From Nitrososphaerota archaeon (lineage in GTDB: Archaea > Thermoproteota > Nitrososphaeria > Nitrososphaerales > UBA57): DNA of 6,967 nt. Every line of letters begins with the position of its first letter. Position 1 is the stretch's first letter. Under the pieces are notes generated by a model that made no database searches, was not told where the DNA came from, and saw nothing but the letters and a program-made list of their open reading frames with translations. Position numbers and translations under genes: made by a program. Location of the stretch: assembly GCA_002693165.1 (NCBI GenBank), contig NZOP01000013.1:1-6967 (forward strand), in the 5' to 3' direction. Below, in pieces: positions 5,811-6,967 of the stretch.

Positions 5811-6555
5811 ATTTTAATTTTAAAGAAATAGCATAAGGATTCTTTGAATTTACTATAGATCGACCGACAATTAAATAATTGGCACCAGATTTAATAGATT
5901 TAGAGGCATCTCCTCCTTGAGTTCCAATTCCAGGAGTGTATATATCAATAAGAGATTTATGATGACATTTACATTTAGTAAGATTGGAAATTTCTTTTAT
6001 CAAATTAGGTCGTGTAGCGCCAACAATTATTCCGTCAGCACGCCAACGTTTTGCACGTTCTACAAATTCTAAATATAGTTTCTTTTTTTGACCTTGTTTA
6101 AGAATGTCCAAACCATAACCATCTTTAGCACCCTTATGACTCATATATACTAAAAACAAAACACCTTTGTTTTTAGATTTAGATTTTGTTAATAAAGGTT
6201 CGAGTCCTTCAGAATATCCAACAAAAGGATTAACTATAACAGCATCAAAACCCATTTTCCAAAGATGTTTTATGACAACAAGATTAGTTGCAGAAATATC
6301 ATTTAGTTTTAAATCTGCAATAACAAGTAAATTACGTGAATGAATAACAGAAATAAGTTTTTTTATTTCAGTCAAAGATAATGGAAGTAATAAATGATGA
6401 TTAATTTTAACAGCGCAGATATTATCAGAAGTAGATTTAATTATAGAAATTGATTTCTTAAGAATTTGATCTGGAGAACAAGTTAAATCTAATGATAGAA
6501 TAATGCGACTTTGATTAGTTTCTGAAATCTTTTGTAGTTTAGATGAAAATAATAA
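5788..6555 (-). CDS. pyrF: Orotidine-5'-phosphate decarboxylase, no usual start codon
   Basis: Converts OMP to UMP, the last step of de novo pyrimidine synthesis. Counting from a TTA codon at 6555-6553, the catalytic Lys-Asp-Lys-Asp set is complete: Lys50 (in AVKIN) and Asp81, Lys83, Asp86 (ADLKLNDIS). The first strand RIILSLDLT carries Asp23, and the phosphate-binding PGIGTQGGD (208-216) and GRSI (231-234) are present. The first usual start in frame is TTG at 6375, but starting there would lose Asp23 and Lys50, so it cannot give a working enzyme. The frame is open up to 6561 and holds no ATG, GTG or TTG upstream of 6375. A GGTGA Shine-Dalgarno ends six bases before the TTA, exactly the spacing seen for argH and lysW; ATT at 6528 is the other candidate. 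It follows purA closely in one operon. Confidence 0.9.
   Translation of the reverse strand, partial: LLFSSKLQKISETNQSRIILSLDLTCSPDQILKKSISIIKSTSDNICAVKINHHLLLPLSLTEIKKLISVIHSRNLLVIADLKLNDISATNLVVIKHLWKMGFDAVIVNPFVGYSEGLEPLLTKSKSKNKGVLFLVYMSHKGAKDGYGLDILKQGQKKKLYLEFVERAKRWRADGIIVGATRPNLIKEISNLTKCKCHHKSLIDIYTPGIGTQGGDASKSIKSGANYLIVGRSIVNSKNPYAISLKLKSNSWISH
5811..5821 (+). terminator. Possible T-rich terminator after the Nudix gene
   Basis: ATTTTAATTTT follows directly after the TAG stop codon and lies inside the 3' end of pyrF. It is a plausible archaeal T-tract terminator but is not distinctive in this AT-rich sequence. Confidence 0.22.
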
Positions 6556-6556
6556 A

Positions 6557-6967
6557 TTATTTCACCCGTCTGTCAATTGTCTCATAAACTTCAGGTCCAG
6601 TTCCGATAAGACTAACATTAATATTGAGTTCATTTTCTATATTTTCAACAAATGCTTTAGCAGAAGAATCCAATGCTTCATAAGTTGTCACACCACGAGC
6701 AGAAGGATAAAGAACATCAAGTTTTGTAATTGCAATACTTGTAGCAGAGTTCAACATAATTGCTTTTTTTGCGAGTTCAAAATCAAATGGAGCAGCTCTT
6801 CTAGTTCTACCTGTAACAGTACCTGTTTCTGCCCAACCTCGACTTACTGTTTCTTCAGGTGAGAGTTCACCAGTAAAAGGTCCTTCTCCAACACGAGTAA
6901 CAAATGATTTGAATACGACTATAACATCATCGACTCTTTTTGGGCCAATACCAACATCAGAACAGAT
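6557..6967 (-). CDS. purA: Adenylosuccinate synthetase, C-terminal part (partial)
   Basis: Couples GTP hydrolysis to the joining of IMP and aspartate, the first committed step to AMP. The visible 136 codons carry C-terminal family motifs in order: TRVGEGPFTGEL, RGWAETGTVTGRTRR (nucleotide-binding region), AAPFDFELAKKA, AITKLDVLYP (the guanine-recognising TKLD motif) and a terminal LIGTGPEVYETIDRR, typical of archaeal PurA. The gene enters from the right edge without any stop or frame break, so the shorter open frame starting at Met 6757 is only part of it. The stop codon TAA at 6559-6557 lies within the start region of pyrF, suggesting co-transcription and translational coupling of a purine and a pyrimidine gene. 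Confidence 0.95.
   Translation of the reverse strand: MCSDVGIGPKRVDDVIVVFKSFVTRVGEGPFTGELSPEETVSRGWAETGTVTGRTRRAAPFDFELAKKAIMLNSATSIAITKLDVLYPSARGVTTYEALDSSAKAFVENIENELNINVSLIGTGPEVYETIDRRVK
6562..6567 (-). promoter_or_regulatory. Shine-Dalgarno site that decides the pyrF start
   Basis: GGGTGA on the minus strand overlaps the last codons of purA. Measured from GGTGA, six bases (AATAAT) follow before the TTA at 6555-6553. This equals the six-base spacers before the ATG codons of argH and lysW, so it points to TTA, not to the TTG 180 bases downstream, as the site of initiation. Confidence 0.5.

Noticed and set aside
5788..6375. Short pyrF starting at TTG 6375
   Set aside because: It would lack the first β-strand Asp and the catalytic Lys; the upstream frame encodes both without a stop.
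1..6967. CRISPR arrays, insertion sequences, tRNA genes, prophage or defence genes
   Set aside because: No spaced direct repeats, transposase, cloverleaf or phage-like gene seen; almost the whole window is core-metabolism coding sequence.

Overview
The window looks like a piece of an AT-rich (roughly 30% G+C by eye) archaeal chromosome, most likely from an ammonia-oxidising thaumarchaeon (Nitrososphaerota, Nitrosopumilus-like). The reasons are: the arginine genes argG-argH run straight into lysW, the amino-group carrier protein gene used for lysine/arginine synthesis in these archaea; the promoters have TATA boxes about 27 bp before the start codon, which suggests leaderless mRNAs; the inositol phosphatase is of archaeal type; and genes are very tightly packed. 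The lineage is inferred from gene content, not from a marker gene.

Layout, left to right. (1) Positions 1-2704, minus strand: an operon read argG -> argH -> lysW, with an ATGA overlap between argG and argH and a TAATG overlap between argH and lysW. lysW runs off the left edge. (2) Positions 2705-2760: a 56-bp divergent promoter with one near-palindromic TATA box and operator-like dyads. (3) Positions 2761-3447, plus: an ACT-domain protein of unknown function divergent from argG, a good candidate for an amino-acid-sensing regulator. (4) Positions 3450-4514, minus: myo-inositol-1-phosphate synthase. (5) Positions 4515-4577: a second divergent promoter. (6) Positions 4578-5810, plus: an inositol monophosphatase/FBPase-family enzyme followed by a Nudix hydrolase (Ap4A hydrolase-like). 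(7) Positions 5788-6967, minus: the 3' part of purA, then pyrF, whose reading frame has no ordinary start codon.

How they fit together: ArgG and ArgH are the last two steps of arginine synthesis and LysW is the carrier for the upstream steps. Ino1 plus the phosphatase make free myo-inositol from glucose-6-phosphate, probably for inositol-headgroup archaeal lipids or solutes. PurA and PyrF serve purine and pyrimidine nucleotide synthesis. No mobile element, CRISPR array, tRNA or rRNA was seen, and no gap between genes exceeds 63 bp.

The best leads are the ACT protein with the tandem 16-bp dyads at its promoter; the pyrF start, where a TTA codon sits exactly where the Shine-Dalgarno spacing predicts the initiator; and a Lys-to-Met change at a lysine position of the inositol-phosphate synthase active-site motif. 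The rest is ordinary core metabolism.
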